Shown: positions 30,455-40,040, counted from the stretch's first letter. The stretch is DNA of 64,000 bases from Catellatospora vulcania (GCF_009720385.1 NZ_ML769303.1:85969-149968); one strand, 5' to 3'. Translations and numbers: made by a program. The notes: a model not told the origin generated them from the sequence alone.

Positions 30455-31459
30455 TCAGCGCTGGGCGAGGTGCGGTCGCCTCTCCTCCAGCGCGGAACGC
30501 AACGCGGCAGCGGCGGCCGGCGGCGCGCCCAGCGCGTCCAGTGCGAAAAGGCCCGCTCCCACCACCGGTGGCTGTGCGAGCACGGTCAACCGGGCCTTCG
30601 ACGAGTGGGCCTTCACCCCCGCGTCCACGGCATCCTGCAGCAGCCGGTGCCGGGCGCGCAGCACGCCACCGCCCAGGACCACGGCGTACGGTTCCTCCCT
30701 CAGCCCGAGCCGGTCCGCGGCAACAGTCACCAATGACGTGATCTCGGTCGCCTGACGCGCCACCACGCGCCGGGCGACCTCGTCACCCTGCCCGGCGGCG
30801 GCGAACAGCACCTCGCTCAGTTCGATCATGCGGTCCTGGCTGAGGCTGCCCAGGTGCAACCCCGTGATCACGTCGTGCACGGTGGCCTGACCGAAGTGGG
30901 CGGCCACCGCCCCGGCCAGCGCCGTCGCCGGGCCCCGGCCGTCCTCGGCCCGCGCCGCATGCCACATGGCCATGGAGGCCAGGTGCAGGCCGCCGCCCCA
31001 GTCGCCGGAGATCGGGCCAAGCGCCGGGAAACGGGCCGTGCGGCCGTCGGCGCTGCGCCCCACGCAGTTGATCCCGGCCCCGCATACGACCGCGATCGCG
31101 TCCGGGCTGTCGGTGCCGGCCCGCAGCAGCGCGAACGTGTCGTTGTCCAGCCGGTACGACTCCGCCCAGCCGGTCAGGGCGACCGCCTTCGCCGCCGCCT
31201 CGACCTCCTCGGGCAGGTCGAGACCGGACAGGTAGACCTCGGCGCGGGTGATCGGCACGGACGGGGGCATCTCGGCCTCCCGCAACGCCGCGCCGACCAG
31301 GCGGTCGAGCAGCGCGACGGCCGTGTCCAACCCGATGACCTGCGGGCACGAGCCGGGCCCGCGCACGTAGCCGTGCACCCGCCCGTCCGAGTCGGCGAGC
31401 ACCACGTCGGTTTTGGAGTTCCCGCCGTCGACGGCGAGAAAGAGCTCGGCGGGGCTCAT
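30455..31459 (-). CDS. BadF/BadG-type sugar kinase (probable N-acetylglucosamine kinase)
   Basis: This 334-residue ASKHA-fold kinase begins with the phosphate-binding loop LFLAVDGGNSKTDVVLAD and has an ATP-site motif VVCGAGINCVGR and the downstream AVVLGGGVLRARHR. It belongs to the BadF/BadG/BcrA/BcrD ATPase family that includes eukaryotic-type GlcNAc kinase. The ATG at 31459 was chosen; a GTG at 31477 would add six residues. It is the last gene of a ROK regulator, GH4 glycosidase, kinase operon, so it probably phosphorylates a released amino sugar or glucoside. Confidence 0.88.
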   Translation of the reverse strand: MSPAELFLAVDGGNSKTDVVLADSDGRVHGYVRGPGSCPQVIGLDTAVALLDRLVGAALREAEMPPSVPITRAEVYLSGLDLPEEVEAAAKAVALTGWAESYRLDNDTFALLRAGTDSPDAIAVVCGAGINCVGRSADGRTARFPALGPISGDWGGGLHLASMAMWHAARAEDGRGPATALAGAVAAHFGQATVHDVITGLHLGSLSQDRMIELSEVLFAAAGQGDEVARRVVARQATEITSLVTVAADRLGLREEPYAVVLGGGVLRARHRLLQDAVDAGVKAHSSKARLTVLAQPPVVGAGLFALDALGAPPAAAAALRSALEERRPHLAQR

Positions 31460-31502
31460 GCTCGTGCCCCGTCCCACGGGCCGACCTGTCCGGTTCGGGC
31501 GT

Positions 31503-32762
31503 TCATCGGGCCCAGGCCAGGTGTGCGGCGTTGGCGGCGAGCAGGCTCTGCGTGAGGGCTTCGGCGTACTCGTGCTGGCCGACCAGGGGGTGGGCCAGCA
31601 GCGCGGCGTAGACGCGGTCGCGGCCGCCGTGCACCGCGGCGCGCACGGCCAGCTCCTCGTACGCGGCGACGCCGGAGATGAGGCCGGACAGTTCGGGGGC
31701 GACCGGCGGGGCCTTGACCGCCACCGGGCCGTCGCGGTCCACCCGGGCGCTGACCTCGATCACCGCGTCGTCGGGCAGGAACGGCAGGTGGCCGCCGTTG
31801 CGCAGGTTGACCGCGTGCACCGCGCCGTCGCCGGTGAGCAGGGAGGTGATCAGGCCGACGGCCGCCTCGGAGTAGAACGCCCCGCCGCGCTTGGACAGCA
31901 GGTCCGGTTTGGTGGTCAGGGCCGGGTCGGCGTACATCTCCAGCAGCTGGGTCTCCATCTCGGCGACCTTCTGCCCGCGCGTCGGGGCGCCGCGCTCTTC
32001 GCGCACGACCTCGTCGTGGGCGTAGAAGTAGCGCAGGTAATAGGACGGCACGTTGCCGAGCAGCCGCAGCAGCGACGGCGGCAGCTGCACCGGCCCGGCC
32101 AGCTCGTCGAGGTGCCCGGCGAGCAGCTCGGGCAGCCGGTCGACGCCGTCGACGTATGCGGCGCGCTCCCAGGTGAGGTGGTTCAGGCCGACGTGGTCGA
32201 GGGTGACCGCGCCCGGCTCGACGCCCAGCAGCGCGGCGAACCGGCGCTGGAAGCCGATGGCCACATTGCACAGGCCGACCGCCTTGTGCCCGGCGTCGAG
32301 CAGGGCGCGGGTGACGATGCCGACCGGGTTGGTGAAGTCGACGATCCACGCGCCGGGGGCGGCCAGCCGCGCCGCCCGCTCGGCCACGTCGAGCACGACC
32401 GGCACCGTGCGCAGCGCCTTGGCCAGGCCGCCCGCGCCGGTGGTCTCCTGCCCGACGCAGCCGCACTCCAGCGGGAAGGTCTCGTCGCTGATCCGGGCGG
32501 CCTGCCCGCCGACGCGCAGCTGGACGACCACGACGGAGGCGTCGGTCAGCCCGGCGTCGAGGTCGGTGGTCCAGGTCAGCGTGCCGGGGTGGCCGTGGTG
32601 AGCCATCAGGCGGCGGGCGTACGGGCCGATGACGTCCAGCCGCGAACCGGCCGGGTCGATCAGGCACAGCTCGGTGACGTCGAGGCTGCCGGCCAGCCGG
32701 GCGAACCCGTCGACCAGCTCGGGGGTGTAGGTGGAACCTCCACCCACGACTGCGATCTTCAT
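31503..32762 (-). CDS. Family 4 glycoside hydrolase (6-phospho-beta-glucosidase type)
   Basis: This 419-residue NAD- and Mn-dependent GH4 enzyme has the N-terminal Rossmann motif MKIAVVGGGSTYTPELV, the metal-ligand Cys and His regions GLCNVAIG and DHVGLNHLTW, and the family segment VDFTNPVGIVTRALL. GH4 enzymes split phospho-glycosides by a redox-elimination mechanism. The ATG at 32762 starts exactly at the Rossmann motif. It lies in an operon with a ROK regulator and a kinase; no PTS or ABC transporter genes are in the window. Confidence 0.94.
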   Translation of the reverse strand: MKIAVVGGGSTYTPELVDGFARLAGSLDVTELCLIDPAGSRLDVIGPYARRLMAHHGHPGTLTWTTDLDAGLTDASVVVVQLRVGGQAARISDETFPLECGCVGQETTGAGGLAKALRTVPVVLDVAERAARLAAPGAWIVDFTNPVGIVTRALLDAGHKAVGLCNVAIGFQRRFAALLGVEPGAVTLDHVGLNHLTWERAAYVDGVDRLPELLAGHLDELAGPVQLPPSLLRLLGNVPSYYLRYFYAHDEVVREERGAPTRGQKVAEMETQLLEMYADPALTTKPDLLSKRGGAFYSEAAVGLITSLLTGDGAVHAVNLRNGGHLPFLPDDAVIEVSARVDRDGPVAVKAPPVAPELSGLISGVAAYEELAVRAAVHGGRDRVYAALLAHPLVGQHEYAEALTQSLLAANAAHLAWAR

Positions 32763-32791
32763 TGGTGCTCTTCCGTCGAAGGGTGGGTGGT

Positions 32792-33985
32792 TCAGGTGGA
32801 GCGGGCCGGGATCGGCCGGGCGTTCAGCGACTCGACCATGGACTCGCGCACCGAGCGCAGGCCCGAGTCCATGGCGCCGAGCAGCACGGCGTCGTCGGTC
32901 AGCGCGGTGACCTCGACCGGGGTGCGCAGCGGGGTGTTGCGGTGGAACGCCTCGGTGACCAGGTCGCGCAGCCGCGCGCCGCCGGCCTGGGCGACCTCGC
33001 CGGCCAGCACCACCAGCGGCGGGTCGAGCAGTGCGGCGACCACGGCCAGCACGACGGCGATCCGGTCGGCCAGCGCGCCGAGGAAGGCGTCCGCGGCGGG
33101 GGAGTCCGCGCGGGCGGCGTCGGCGACCATCTCCTCCGGGGTGGCCCCGGTGAAGCCGTGCGCCGCGCCCAGCGCCGCGACGGCCGGGCCGCCGGCCAGG
33201 CTCTGCAGGTCGCGGGGCTGGCCGGGGGCGGCCAGGCCGAGCGGCACGTACCCGATCTCGCCGGCCCCGCCGGTGGCCCCGCGCAGCAGCGAGGCGCCCA
33301 GGTCGATGGCGCAGCCCAGGCCCGCGCCGAGCCAGAGCAGGGCGAAGCTGCCGCTGCCCGCGGCCGCGCCGCGATGCCGTTCGGCGATCGCGGCCAGGTT
33401 CACGTCGTTGTCCGCGTCCACGGTCAGGTCCAGCGCGGCGGCCAGCTCGGTGACCAGCCCCGGGCGGCCCCAGCCGGCGACGTCGATGTGCCGGATGGTG
33501 CCGGTCTGCGGGTCGTACGAGCCGGGCACGCCCAGCTGGAGGTGGGTGACGCGCGCACGCCCGGCCCGCGAGCACAGGTCGCTCGCGATCGCGCGCACCG
33601 TGCCGACCGGGTCGCCGTCGGCCGGGTCGCTGGGGTACGCCGCGCGGGCGAGCACCGCCCCGCTGAGATCGCACAGCGCCGCCTCGAACGGGGCGTGTAA
33701 CGTCTCGCTCACGTCCCGTACCGAGATCGCCAGCACCGTCGCGGCGGCCGGGTTGACCGCGTACACCTCGGCGTTGGGGCCGGGGCCGCCGCTGGTGTGG
33801 CCCACGACGACGGCGAGCCCCGCCTCGGTGAGCGTGCGCAGCACGTCGGAGGTGGTCGGCTTGGACAGGCCGGTCAACTCCCGCAGCTCGCCACGGGTGA
33901 GCGTGCCCCGGTCGATGAGCAGCGCCATGGTCGCGCTCTCGTTCATGGCCCGGAGCAGCTTGGACGAACCGGCGAGCCGTGCCAC
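32792..33985 (-). CDS. ROK family transcriptional regulator
   Basis: This 397-residue protein has an N-terminal winged helix (MNESATMALLIDRGTLTRGELRELTGLSKPTTSDVLRTLTEAGL) and a ROK sugar-kinase-like domain. The ROK sequence includes LWLGAGLGCAIDLGASLLRGATGGAGEIGYVPLG. The zinc-binding CxCGxxGC cluster of true ROK kinases is absent, which supports a regulatory role. It starts with GTG just downstream of a GTAAAT-N10-ATTTAC dyad that fits ROK-type operators, implying control of itself and of the GH4/kinase genes by a sugar signal. Confidence 0.92.
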   Translation of the reverse strand: MARLAGSSKLLRAMNESATMALLIDRGTLTRGELRELTGLSKPTTSDVLRTLTEAGLAVVVGHTSGGPGPNAEVYAVNPAAATVLAISVRDVSETLHAPFEAALCDLSGAVLARAAYPSDPADGDPVGTVRAIASDLCSRAGRARVTHLQLGVPGSYDPQTGTIRHIDVAGWGRPGLVTELAAALDLTVDADNDVNLAAIAERHRGAAAGSGSFALLWLGAGLGCAIDLGASLLRGATGGAGEIGYVPLGLAAPGQPRDLQSLAGGPAVAALGAAHGFTGATPEEMVADAARADSPAADAFLGALADRIAVVLAVVAALLDPPLVVLAGEVAQAGGARLRDLVTEAFHRNTPLRTPVEVTALTDDAVLLGAMDSGLRSVRESMVESLNARPIPARST

Positions 33986-33996
33986 GTGCCCTCCAC

Positions 33997-34018
33997 GTAA
34001 ATAGGAAAGTAGATTTAC
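33997..34018 (-). promoter_or_regulatory. ROK-type operator dyad
   Basis: GTAAAT (33997-34002) and ATTTAC (34013-34018) form a dyad around AGGAAAGTAG, 12 bases upstream of the ROK regulator start. The AGGAAAGT core resembles actinobacterial ROK boxes. Confidence 0.6.
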
Positions 34019-34086
34019 TATTGTCGGCGACCGTGGCCGCTGTCAAGTCGCGGGTGCGCCCCGGAAAACCGTGCGGCGGGTGCCAC

Positions 34087-34092
34087 TAGTCT
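34087..34092 (+). promoter_or_regulatory. Leaderless-type -10 element of prfB
   Basis: TAGTCT ends 7 bases before the GTG start, the spacing expected if transcription begins at the start codon. Confidence 0.5.
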
Positions 34093-34099
34093 TGTTGAC

Positions 34100-35215
34100 G
34101 TGACTGCCGACTACGCCGATCAGCTCAAGAACCTTGACGCGACCATGCGCAACATCGAGTCCGTGCTCGACATCAACCGGCTGCGCCGGGACAAGGATCG
34201 GCTCGAGGAGGCGGCCTCGGCCCCGGACCTGTGGGACGACCAGGCCAAGGCGCAGGAGGTCACCTCGCAGCTGGCGTACGCGACCGGTGAGATCAACAGG
34301 CTGACGAAACTGCGCGGGCGGATCGACGATGTCGCGGTGCTGATGGAGCTGGCCGAGTCGGAGGACGACGCCGCCTCGATGGCGGAGGCCGGCACGGAGC
34401 TGGTCTCGCTGGCCAAGGCGGTCGAGGAGCTGGAGGTGCGCACCCTGCTCTCCGGCGAGTACGACTCGCGGGAGGCGCTGGTCGCCATCCGGGCCGGGGC
34501 CGGCGGCGTGGACGCCGCCGACTTCGCGGAGATGCTGCTGCGCATGTACCTGCGCTGGGCCGAGCGCCACGGCTACGCGACCGAGGTCTACGACACGTCG
34601 TACGCCGAGGAGGCGGGTCTGAAGTCGGCCACGTTCGCGGTGAAGGCGCCCTACGCCTACGGCACGCTGTCGGTCGAGTCGGGCACCCACCGCCTGGTGC
34701 GCATCAGCCCGTTCGACAACCAGGGCCGCCGCCAGACCAGCTTCGCCGGGGTCGAGGTGCTGCCGGTGGTGGAGCAGACGGACCACATCGACATCCCCGA
34801 GGGTGAGATGAAGGTCGACGTCTACCGCTCCAGCGGGCCGGGCGGCCAGAGCGTCAACACCACCGACTCCGCGGTGCGCATCACGCACATCCCCACCGGC
34901 ATCGTGGTGACCTGCCAGAACGAGAAGTCCCAGCTGCAGAACAAGGCGTCGGCACTGCGCGTGCTGCAGGCCCGGCTGCTGGAGCGCAAGCGCCAGGAGG
35001 AGCGGGCCAAGATGGAGGGCCTGAAGACCGACGCGGCCGGCTCCTGGGGCGACCAGATGCGCTCGTACGTGCTGCACCCGTACCAGATGGTCAAGGATCT
35101 GCGCACCGAGTTCGAGACGGGAAACCCGTCCGCGGTCTTCGACGGCGAGATCGACAGCTTCGTCGAGGCCGGCATCCGCTGGCGCAAGCAGAACGAGCTG
35201 GAAGCCGCCGCCTGA
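34100..35215 (+). CDS. prfB: Peptide chain release factor 2
   Basis: This 371-residue class I release factor terminates at UGA and UAA. It carries the RF2 codon-recognition tripeptide SPF ([17 protein letters not shown]) and the peptidyl-transferase GGQ motif ([18 protein letters not shown]). There is no internal in-frame UGA near codon 26, so the programmed +1 frameshift used by many bacteria is absent, as is usual in actinobacteria. Its 3' end is followed by a strong terminator. Confidence 0.98.
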   Translation: MTADYADQLKNLDATMRNIESVLDINRLRRDKDRLEEAASAPDLWDDQAKAQEVTSQLAYATGEINRLTKLRGRIDDVAVLMELAESEDDAASMAEAGTELVSLAKAVEELEVRTLLSGEYDSREALVAIRAGAGGVDAADFAEMLLRMYLRWAERHGYATEVYDTSYAEEAGLKSATFAVKAPYAYGTLSVESGTHRLVRISPFDNQGRRQTSFAGVEVLPVVEQTDHIDIPEGEMKVDVYRSSGPGGQSVNTTDSAVRITHIPTGIVVTCQNEKSQLQNKASALRVLQARLLERKRQEERAKMEGLKTDAAGSWGDQMRSYVLHPYQMVKDLRTEFETGNPSAVFDGEIDSFVEAGIRWRKQNELEAAA

Positions 35216-35233
35216 TCGGCTGAGTGAGCCTCC

Positions 35234-35272
35234 CTCCGCCCGGCTGTTCTCGCAGCCGGGCGGAGTTTCTTT
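35234..35272 (+). terminator. Rho-independent terminator after prfB
   Basis: CTCCGCCCGGCTG (35234-35246) pairs with CAGCCGGGCGGAG (35253-35265), followed by TTTCTTTC. Confidence 0.9.
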
Positions 35273-35413
35273 CATGTATGGATGTCGCTGGAGCATCGCC
35301 CGGCCGGGTGAGATGCCTTGAAGCGACTACTGTCGGTGACAGTTGATCACGGGCAGATCACGGAATTTTCCAGGAACATTCACGGCAATACCGGCATCTC
35401 AACCCCTGCGGGC

Positions 35414-35441
35414 TTGGCGAAACGGCGACACCGCGTAGACT
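35414..35441 (+). promoter_or_regulatory. Leaderless-type promoter of ftsE
   Basis: TTGGCG (35414-35419) and TAGACT (35436-35441) are 16 bases apart, with the GTG start 7 bases after the -10 element. Confidence 0.5.
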
Positions 35442-35448
35442 CTCCGCC

Positions 35449-36129
35449 GTGATTCGACTTGAGCACGTGACCAAGACCTACCCGAAGGCGTCCCGGCCCT
35501 CACTGGACGACGTGTCGGTCTCGATCGAGAAGGGCGACTTCGTCTTCTTCATCGGTCCGTCCGGCTCCGGCAAATCAAGCATCGTCAAGCTCATGCTGCA
35601 CGAGATCAAGCCCAACAAGGGCAAGGTCATCGTGAACGGCAAGGAGATCAGCTCGATGCGGTCGTGGAAGATCCCCAGCTTCCGCCGCTCGATCGGCTGC
35701 GTCTTCCAGGACTTCCGCCTGCTGCCGAACAAGACGGCCTACGAGAACGTCGCGTTCGCGCTCGAGGTCATCGGCAAGTCCAAGGCGGTCGCCCGCCGCG
35801 TGGTGCCCGAGGTGCTGGAGCTGGTCGGCCTCGGCGGCAAGGAGCACCGCTACCCGCACGAGCTGTCCGGTGGTGAGCAGCAGCGCGTCGCCGTGGCGCG
35901 CGCGTTCGTGAACCGGCCGCTGATCCTGCTGGCCGACGAGCCCACCGGTAACCTCGACCCGGACACCTCCATCGAGATCATGCGCCTGCTGGACCGGATC
36001 AACCGGACCGGCACGACCGTGGTCATGGTCACCCACGACTCGAACATCGTCAACCAGATGCGCCGTCGCGTCATCGAGATCGAGGGCGGTCGGATCGTCC
36101 GCGACCAGGCCCGCGGTGTGTACGGCTGA
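35449..36129 (+). CDS. ftsE: Cell division ATP-binding protein FtsE
   Basis: This 226-residue ABC ATPase has Walker [11 protein letters not shown]-loop VFQDFRLL, signature LSGGEQQR, Walker [11 protein letters not shown] and an H-loop THDSN. FtsE pairs with FtsX at the membrane to activate cell-wall hydrolases outside the cell during division or growth. It is followed after 63 bases by ftsX and then by an EnvC-like hydrolase gene, the classic functional set. Confidence 0.97.
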   Translation: MIRLEHVTKTYPKASRPSLDDVSVSIEKGDFVFFIGPSGSGKSSIVKLMLHEIKPNKGKVIVNGKEISSMRSWKIPSFRRSIGCVFQDFRLLPNKTAYENVAFALEVIGKSKAVARRVVPEVLELVGLGGKEHRYPHELSGGEQQRVAVARAFVNRPLILLADEPTGNLDPDTSIEIMRLLDRINRTGTTVVMVTHDSNIVNQMRRRVIEIEGGRIVRDQARGVYG

Positions 36130-36192
36130 GCCGTGCCCCGTTGAGCCCCTGTCCCTGACGTCCTGACCGTCTCCCCCGGAGGATTTCCCCCG

Positions 36193-37068
36193 ATGCGTGC
36201 GAAGTATGTCCTGGCCGAAATGCTGGTCGGGCTGTGGCGCAACGTCACGATGACCATCGCCATGATCATTACGATGATCGTGTCGCTCTCCATGCTCGGC
36301 GCCAGCCTGCTGATGTACATGCAGGTCGACGAGATGAAGGGCCACTACTACGAGCAGGTCGAGGTCTCCATCTACCTGGAGAAGTCGATCGACGACGCGC
36401 AGCGGTCGGCGATCAAGTCGCAGCTCGACGGCGACCCCCTGGTCAAGAGCGTGCTCTGGGAGACCAAGGAGATGGCGTACGAGAACTTCAAGGAGCAGTT
36501 CCGCGACGCCCCCGACCTGGTCAACGCGATCGGCGCGGACGAGCTGCCGGAGTCGTTCCGGGTCGCGCTGAAGGACCCGCAGAAGTTCGACCAGATCAAC
36601 GCCGCCTACGCCGGCCTGCCGGGCGTGGACACGGTCGTGGACCAGCAGAAGCTGCTGCAGAAGATCTTCGACATCCTGGGCTCGGTGCAGAACCTGTCGC
36701 TGGTCGTCGCCGGCTTCATGGGCCTGGCCGCGCTGCTGCTGGTCGCCAACACCATCCAGGTCGCCGCGTACAGCAAGCGGCGCGAGGTCGCGGTCATGAA
36801 GCTGGTCGGCGCGTCGAACTGGTTCATCCAGGCGCCGTTCGTGCTGGAGGCCGTCTTCGCCGCGCTGCTGGGCTCGATCCTGGCCTGGGTGATGCTGGTC
36901 GTCGGCAAGATCGTGCTGATCGACGGCAAGCTGGCCGCGCTGACCGACCTGCTACTACCGGTGAGCTGGGGCAACGTGAACCTGATGCTGCCGATCCTGG
37001 CGGGCATCGGCTCGGTGGTCAGTGCCGTCACGGCCTGGGTGACCCTGCGCTTCTACATCCGCGTCTAG
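36193..37068 (+). CDS. ftsX: Cell division membrane protein FtsX
   Basis: This 291-residue membrane partner of FtsE has an N-terminal helix (VTMTIAMIITMIVSLSMLGASLLMY), an extracellular domain of about 110 residues (VEVSIYLEKSIDDAQRSAIKSQL), and three C-terminal helices with the FtsX pattern LLVANTIQVAAYSKRREVAVMKLVGASNWFI. In actinobacteria the extracellular loop binds NlpC/P60 or M23 hydrolases. GGAGGATTTCCCCC precedes the ATG. Confidence 0.97.
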   Translation: MRAKYVLAEMLVGLWRNVTMTIAMIITMIVSLSMLGASLLMYMQVDEMKGHYYEQVEVSIYLEKSIDDAQRSAIKSQLDGDPLVKSVLWETKEMAYENFKEQFRDAPDLVNAIGADELPESFRVALKDPQKFDQINAAYAGLPGVDTVVDQQKLLQKIFDILGSVQNLSLVVAGFMGLAALLLVANTIQVAAYSKRREVAVMKLVGASNWFIQAPFVLEAVFAALLGSILAWVMLVVGKIVLIDGKLAALTDLLLPVSWGNVNLMLPILAGIGSVVSAVTAWVTLRFYIRV

Positions 37069-37213
37069 TCGCTTCACCGCACGTCGGCGGCCCGTCCCCT
37101 CGCCTGGGGGCGGGCCGTCACCTTTTCCGCGCCACTCCTGTTGAATGTCGGTTTTGCCTGGAATCAGGGCATATGTCGGCAGTAGGGTGATCGGGACAGG
37201 CGAGGGAGGTCCC

Positions 37214-38455
37214 GTGCGCTGGCGATTCGTACAGGTGGTATTCGCCCTGCTGACCGTGCTGGCGGTCGGCCTGCCGGCACATGCCGCCCCCGACGACCTC
37301 AAGAACGACAAGAAGCGCGTCGACGCCGAGCTGGCCAAGACCGGCGCGCTGCTGGAGGCGCTGTCCGCCAAAGCGCAGCACGCCGCGACGGAACTCGCCG
37401 AGGCCAACGCGGCCATGCCCGCCGCCCAGGAGCGGATCGCGAAGACCCGGTCGGCCGTGGTGGTCGCCGAGACCAAGGCGGCGTCCGCCCAGCGGCGCGC
37501 GGACCAGGCCACCGCCGCCTGGGCCGTCACCGACCAGGCGTACCAGGCCTCGGTCCGGCAGGTCCAGGAGGGCCGGGACCGCTTCGCCCGCTTCGCCGTG
37601 GCCACCCTGCACGGCTCCAACCTCACCGAGTTCAACGTGCTCATGGCCGCGACCCGGCCACAGGAGTTCCTCGACCGCGGCAACTACATCGACCAGATCG
37701 CCCGCATCCGGCGCGACGCGATCGACGGGTTCGTCGCAGCCCGCCGCGCCGCGAAGCAGATCACCAGCGAGGCCGAGCTGAAGCGGCGCGAGGCTGCCGA
37801 CGCGGCCCGCATCGCCCGCGCCGCCCTGCTGGCCGCCGAGAAGGCGCGCCAGGACGCCGAGCAGGCCCGCCGCGACCTCGACACACTCGCCGCCCGCCAG
37901 AAGAAGGCGATGGAGACCGCGAAGGCCGAGAAGGCCGAGGTCCAGCGGCACTACCAGGAGGTCAAGGAGCAGAGCGAGCAGATCGCCGAGGAACTGCGGG
38001 TGTGGGAGGGGCAGTACGGCAAGTTCGTGCCGATCCTGCGGCCCGGGGCCAAGTTCCTCATGCCGACGAAGGGCTGGAAGTCCAGCGACTTCGGCAACCG
38101 CTACGACCCGTACTACGGGGTCTGGCAACTGCACGCCGGGGTCGACATCGCCGCGGGCGGCGGCCAGCCCATCTTCGCCGCGGCGGGTGGCACGGTCAGC
38201 AGCGCCGGCTGGCGCGGCGGGTACGGCAACTACACCTGTCTCACCCACGGCAAGTCCGGTGGCAAGGTCATCTCCACCTGCTACGCCCACCAGTCGAAGA
38301 TCCTGGTGAAGGTCGGCGACAAGATCCGGGGCGGCCAGCTCATCGGCAAGGTCGGCACCACCGGCGCCTCCACCGGCTACCACCTCCACTTCGAGGTACG
38401 CCAGAACGGCAACCCCGTCCAGCCCCTGAACTGGCTCCCCGGCTGCCTCTGCTGA
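37214..38455 (+). CDS. EnvC-like secreted M23/LytM peptidoglycan hydrolase
   Basis: This 413-residue secreted protein starts with a signal peptide (about 1-26, ending AHA-A), then has a long coiled coil (about 30-270), and ends in a LytM/M23 domain. The domain retains the zinc-ligand motifs HAGVD and HLHFEV and a third His in CYAHQSK, so it should be an active endopeptidase, unlike Escherichia coli EnvC. GTG 37214 is chosen because GGGAGGTCCC precedes it and it begins the signal peptide. It follows ftsEX, whose extracellular loop probably activates it through the coiled coil. Confidence 0.92.
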   Translation: MRWRFVQVVFALLTVLAVGLPAHAAPDDLKNDKKRVDAELAKTGALLEALSAKAQHAATELAEANAAMPAAQERIAKTRSAVVVAETKAASAQRRADQATAAWAVTDQAYQASVRQVQEGRDRFARFAVATLHGSNLTEFNVLMAATRPQEFLDRGNYIDQIARIRRDAIDGFVAARRAAKQITSEAELKRREAADAARIARAALLAAEKARQDAEQARRDLDTLAARQKKAMETAKAEKAEVQRHYQEVKEQSEQIAEELRVWEGQYGKFVPILRPGAKFLMPTKGWKSSDFGNRYDPYYGVWQLHAGVDIAAGGGQPIFAAAGGTVSSAGWRGGYGNYTCLTHGKSGGKVISTCYAHQSKILVKVGDKIRGGQLIGKVGTTGASTGYHLHFEVRQNGNPVQPLNWLPGCLC

Positions 38456-38495
38456 CCTGCCGGCGCCCGCCTCCGCAGGCGCGGCCCGCGCCCTC

Positions 38496-38565
38496 TTGGC
38501 GCAACTCTTAAGGAGTCGGGGTCATCGCCCATGCCTGATGGCGCGACTCTTTAAGAGTTGCGCCA
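38496..38565. repeat. Long inverted repeat between EnvC-like gene and smpB
   Basis: TGGCGCAACTCTTAAGGAGT-type left arm (38496-38518) pairs with the right arm (38544-38565) with one mismatch. Each arm itself contains a CTCTTAA palindrome-like core. It can act as the terminator of the upstream operon. Confidence 0.75.
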
Positions 38566-38663
38566 GGGGTGTGGCGGTCGGGGTGGGGCTATCTCGATCG
38601 CGGGGCGGGGGTTGTCGTCGGTAGCATTGTCGGGTTGCCGGGATCGAGGAGAGGAGGGCCGTC

Positions 38664-39140
38664 ATGCCGCGGGAGAAGGGGCGCAAGGTAATCGCGTCGA
38701 ACCGCAAGGCGTACCACGACTACACCATCCTCGAGACGTTCGAGGCGGGCGTCGCGCTGATGGGCACCGAGGTGAAGTCGCTGCGAGCCGGGCGGGCGTC
38801 GCTGGTCGACGCGTTCGGCCAGGAACGCGACGGAGAGCTCTACCTGCACGCGCTGCACATCCCCGAGTACGCCATGGGCACGTGGACCAACCACGCGCCG
38901 CGGCGCACCCGCAAGCTGCTGCTCAAGCAGAAGGAGATCGTGCACCTGATCACCAAGACCCGCGAGGGCGGCCTGACCCTGGTGCCGCTGTCCATGTACT
39001 TCAAGGACGGCTGGGCCAAGGTCGAGATCGGGTTGGCGAAGGGCAAGAAGTCCTACGACAAGCGCCAGGACATCGCCAAGCGTGACTCCGACCGGGAGAT
39101 CAGCCGCGAGCTCGGCCGCCGCGCCAAGGGCATGAGGTAG
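38664..39140 (+). CDS. smpB: tmRNA-binding protein SmpB
   Basis: This 158-residue protein of trans-translation brings tmRNA to stalled ribosomes. It has the family N-terminus [36 protein letters not shown] and the C-terminal basic helix [26 protein letters not shown] that reaches into the mRNA channel. GAGGAGAGG lies before the ATG. The partner RNA gene ssrA is 3.6 kb downstream, separated by the three CBM2-like membrane protein genes. Confidence 0.97.
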   Translation: MPREKGRKVIASNRKAYHDYTILETFEAGVALMGTEVKSLRAGRASLVDAFGQERDGELYLHALHIPEYAMGTWTNHAPRRTRKLLLKQKEIVHLITKTREGGLTLVPLSMYFKDGWAKVEIGLAKGKKSYDKRQDIAKRDSDREISRELGRRAKGMR

Positions 39141-39206
39141 CAGCTCGCGACGCAGGTCGCCATGTCACAGTCGGATGGCCGATCGCGCAGGCGTGCCCGG
39201 GGACGG

Positions 39207-39212
39207 TAGCCT
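39207..39212 (+). promoter_or_regulatory. Possible -10 element of first CBM2-like gene
   Basis: TAGCCT ends 8 bases before the GTG start with no ribosome-binding site between, consistent with a leaderless mRNA. Confidence 0.4.
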
Positions 39213-39220
39213 CGCGGGTC

Positions 39221-39976
39221 GTGAGCAAGCATCGGCTGCACGAGGACGACGAGACCACCCTGCTGCCCCGTACGGTCGTGGAGCCGGTGGCGGAGGAGTC
39301 CGCCCCGCTCGGACCCGGGCGGCAGGCGGTCGCGGACGAGCCGGCATCGCGCAGGTCCGGGCGGCAGCCGCTGATCATCGGCGTGGCGACCATGTGCCTG
39401 CTCGTGTCGGGCGCGGCAGCCTGGGCCCTGACCAAGCCCGCGCCGCAGCCGTCCATGGTGCTGCCGACCGCCGGGCCCAGCACCACGGGCGCCGGCTTCA
39501 CCGACGGCTTCGGCGTGGTCACGCCCAGCGCCGAGGCTCCGCCCGAGGTCGCGCCCGCGCGGCCGACGGCCTCCGCGTCCGCCGCGGCGACCGCCTCCCC
39601 GGCGGTGAGCCCGGCCCCCGGCAGCAGCGGCCCGCGGCCGAGCTCGCCCGTCGCCGCGCCACCGGCCGCCGGAGGCGCGACGGCGACGTACGACGTGAAC
39701 GCCTGGGGCGGCGGCTATGTGATCTCGGTACGGGTGCGCAACACCGGCAGCACCCCGCTGGCCTGGACGGTGCGTATCCAGCTGCCGCAGGGCGCCAGCG
39801 TCGACGGCGACTGGGAGGCTGACCGGTCCGGTCAGGACGGCGCCTGGGTCTTCACCCCCGAGCGCGGCGACCTCGCCCCCGGCGCGACGGTGACCTTCGG
39901 TTTCCTCGGCCGGCGTGGGCCGGGCGACTTCCCGGTCACCTGCACCGTGAACGGCGTCGCGTGCCAGGCTGGCTGA
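39221..39976 (+). CDS. Single-pass membrane protein with extracellular CBM2-like domain
   Basis: This 251-residue protein has a cytosolic, charged N-terminus (1-49), one membrane helix (about 51-70, LIIGVATMCLLVSGAAAWAL), a Pro/Ala/Ser linker, and a C-terminal domain (about 153-251). That domain resembles cellulose-binding family 2 modules (AWGGGYVISVRVRNTGSTPLAWTVRIQLPQ). Binding-face Trp are seen at 162 and 198; the third is absent. The usual N- to C-terminal disulfide is replaced by a closely spaced pair Cys241/Cys248 (CTVNGVAC). No enzyme domain is present. It is the first of three related genes. Confidence 0.8.
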   Translation: MSKHRLHEDDETTLLPRTVVEPVAEESAPLGPGRQAVADEPASRRSGRQPLIIGVATMCLLVSGAAAWALTKPAPQPSMVLPTAGPSTTGAGFTDGFGVVTPSAEAPPEVAPARPTASASAAATASPAVSPAPGSSGPRPSSPVAAPPAAGGATATYDVNAWGGGYVISVRVRNTGSTPLAWTVRIQLPQGASVDGDWEADRSGQDGAWVFTPERGDLAPGATVTFGFLGRRGPGDFPVTCTVNGVACQAG

Positions 39977-40028
39977 GCGGTGGCTTAACTCCGCCCTAAA
40001 CCGGGCGGCAGGTGGGTGAAACCGGCTC

Positions 40029-40034
40029 TATATT
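40029..40034 (+). promoter_or_regulatory. -10 element of second CBM2-like gene (leaderless spacing)
   Basis: TATATT lies 6 bases before the GTG. The surrounding CTATAtTCGGgCCGTGACC is almost identical to that before the third gene (41450-41468). Confidence 0.5.
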
Positions 40035-40040
40035 CGGGCC

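Noticed and set aside
34100..34200. Programmed frameshift in prfB
   Set aside because: The frame is continuous from the start, with no in-frame UGA or CUU-UGA slip site.
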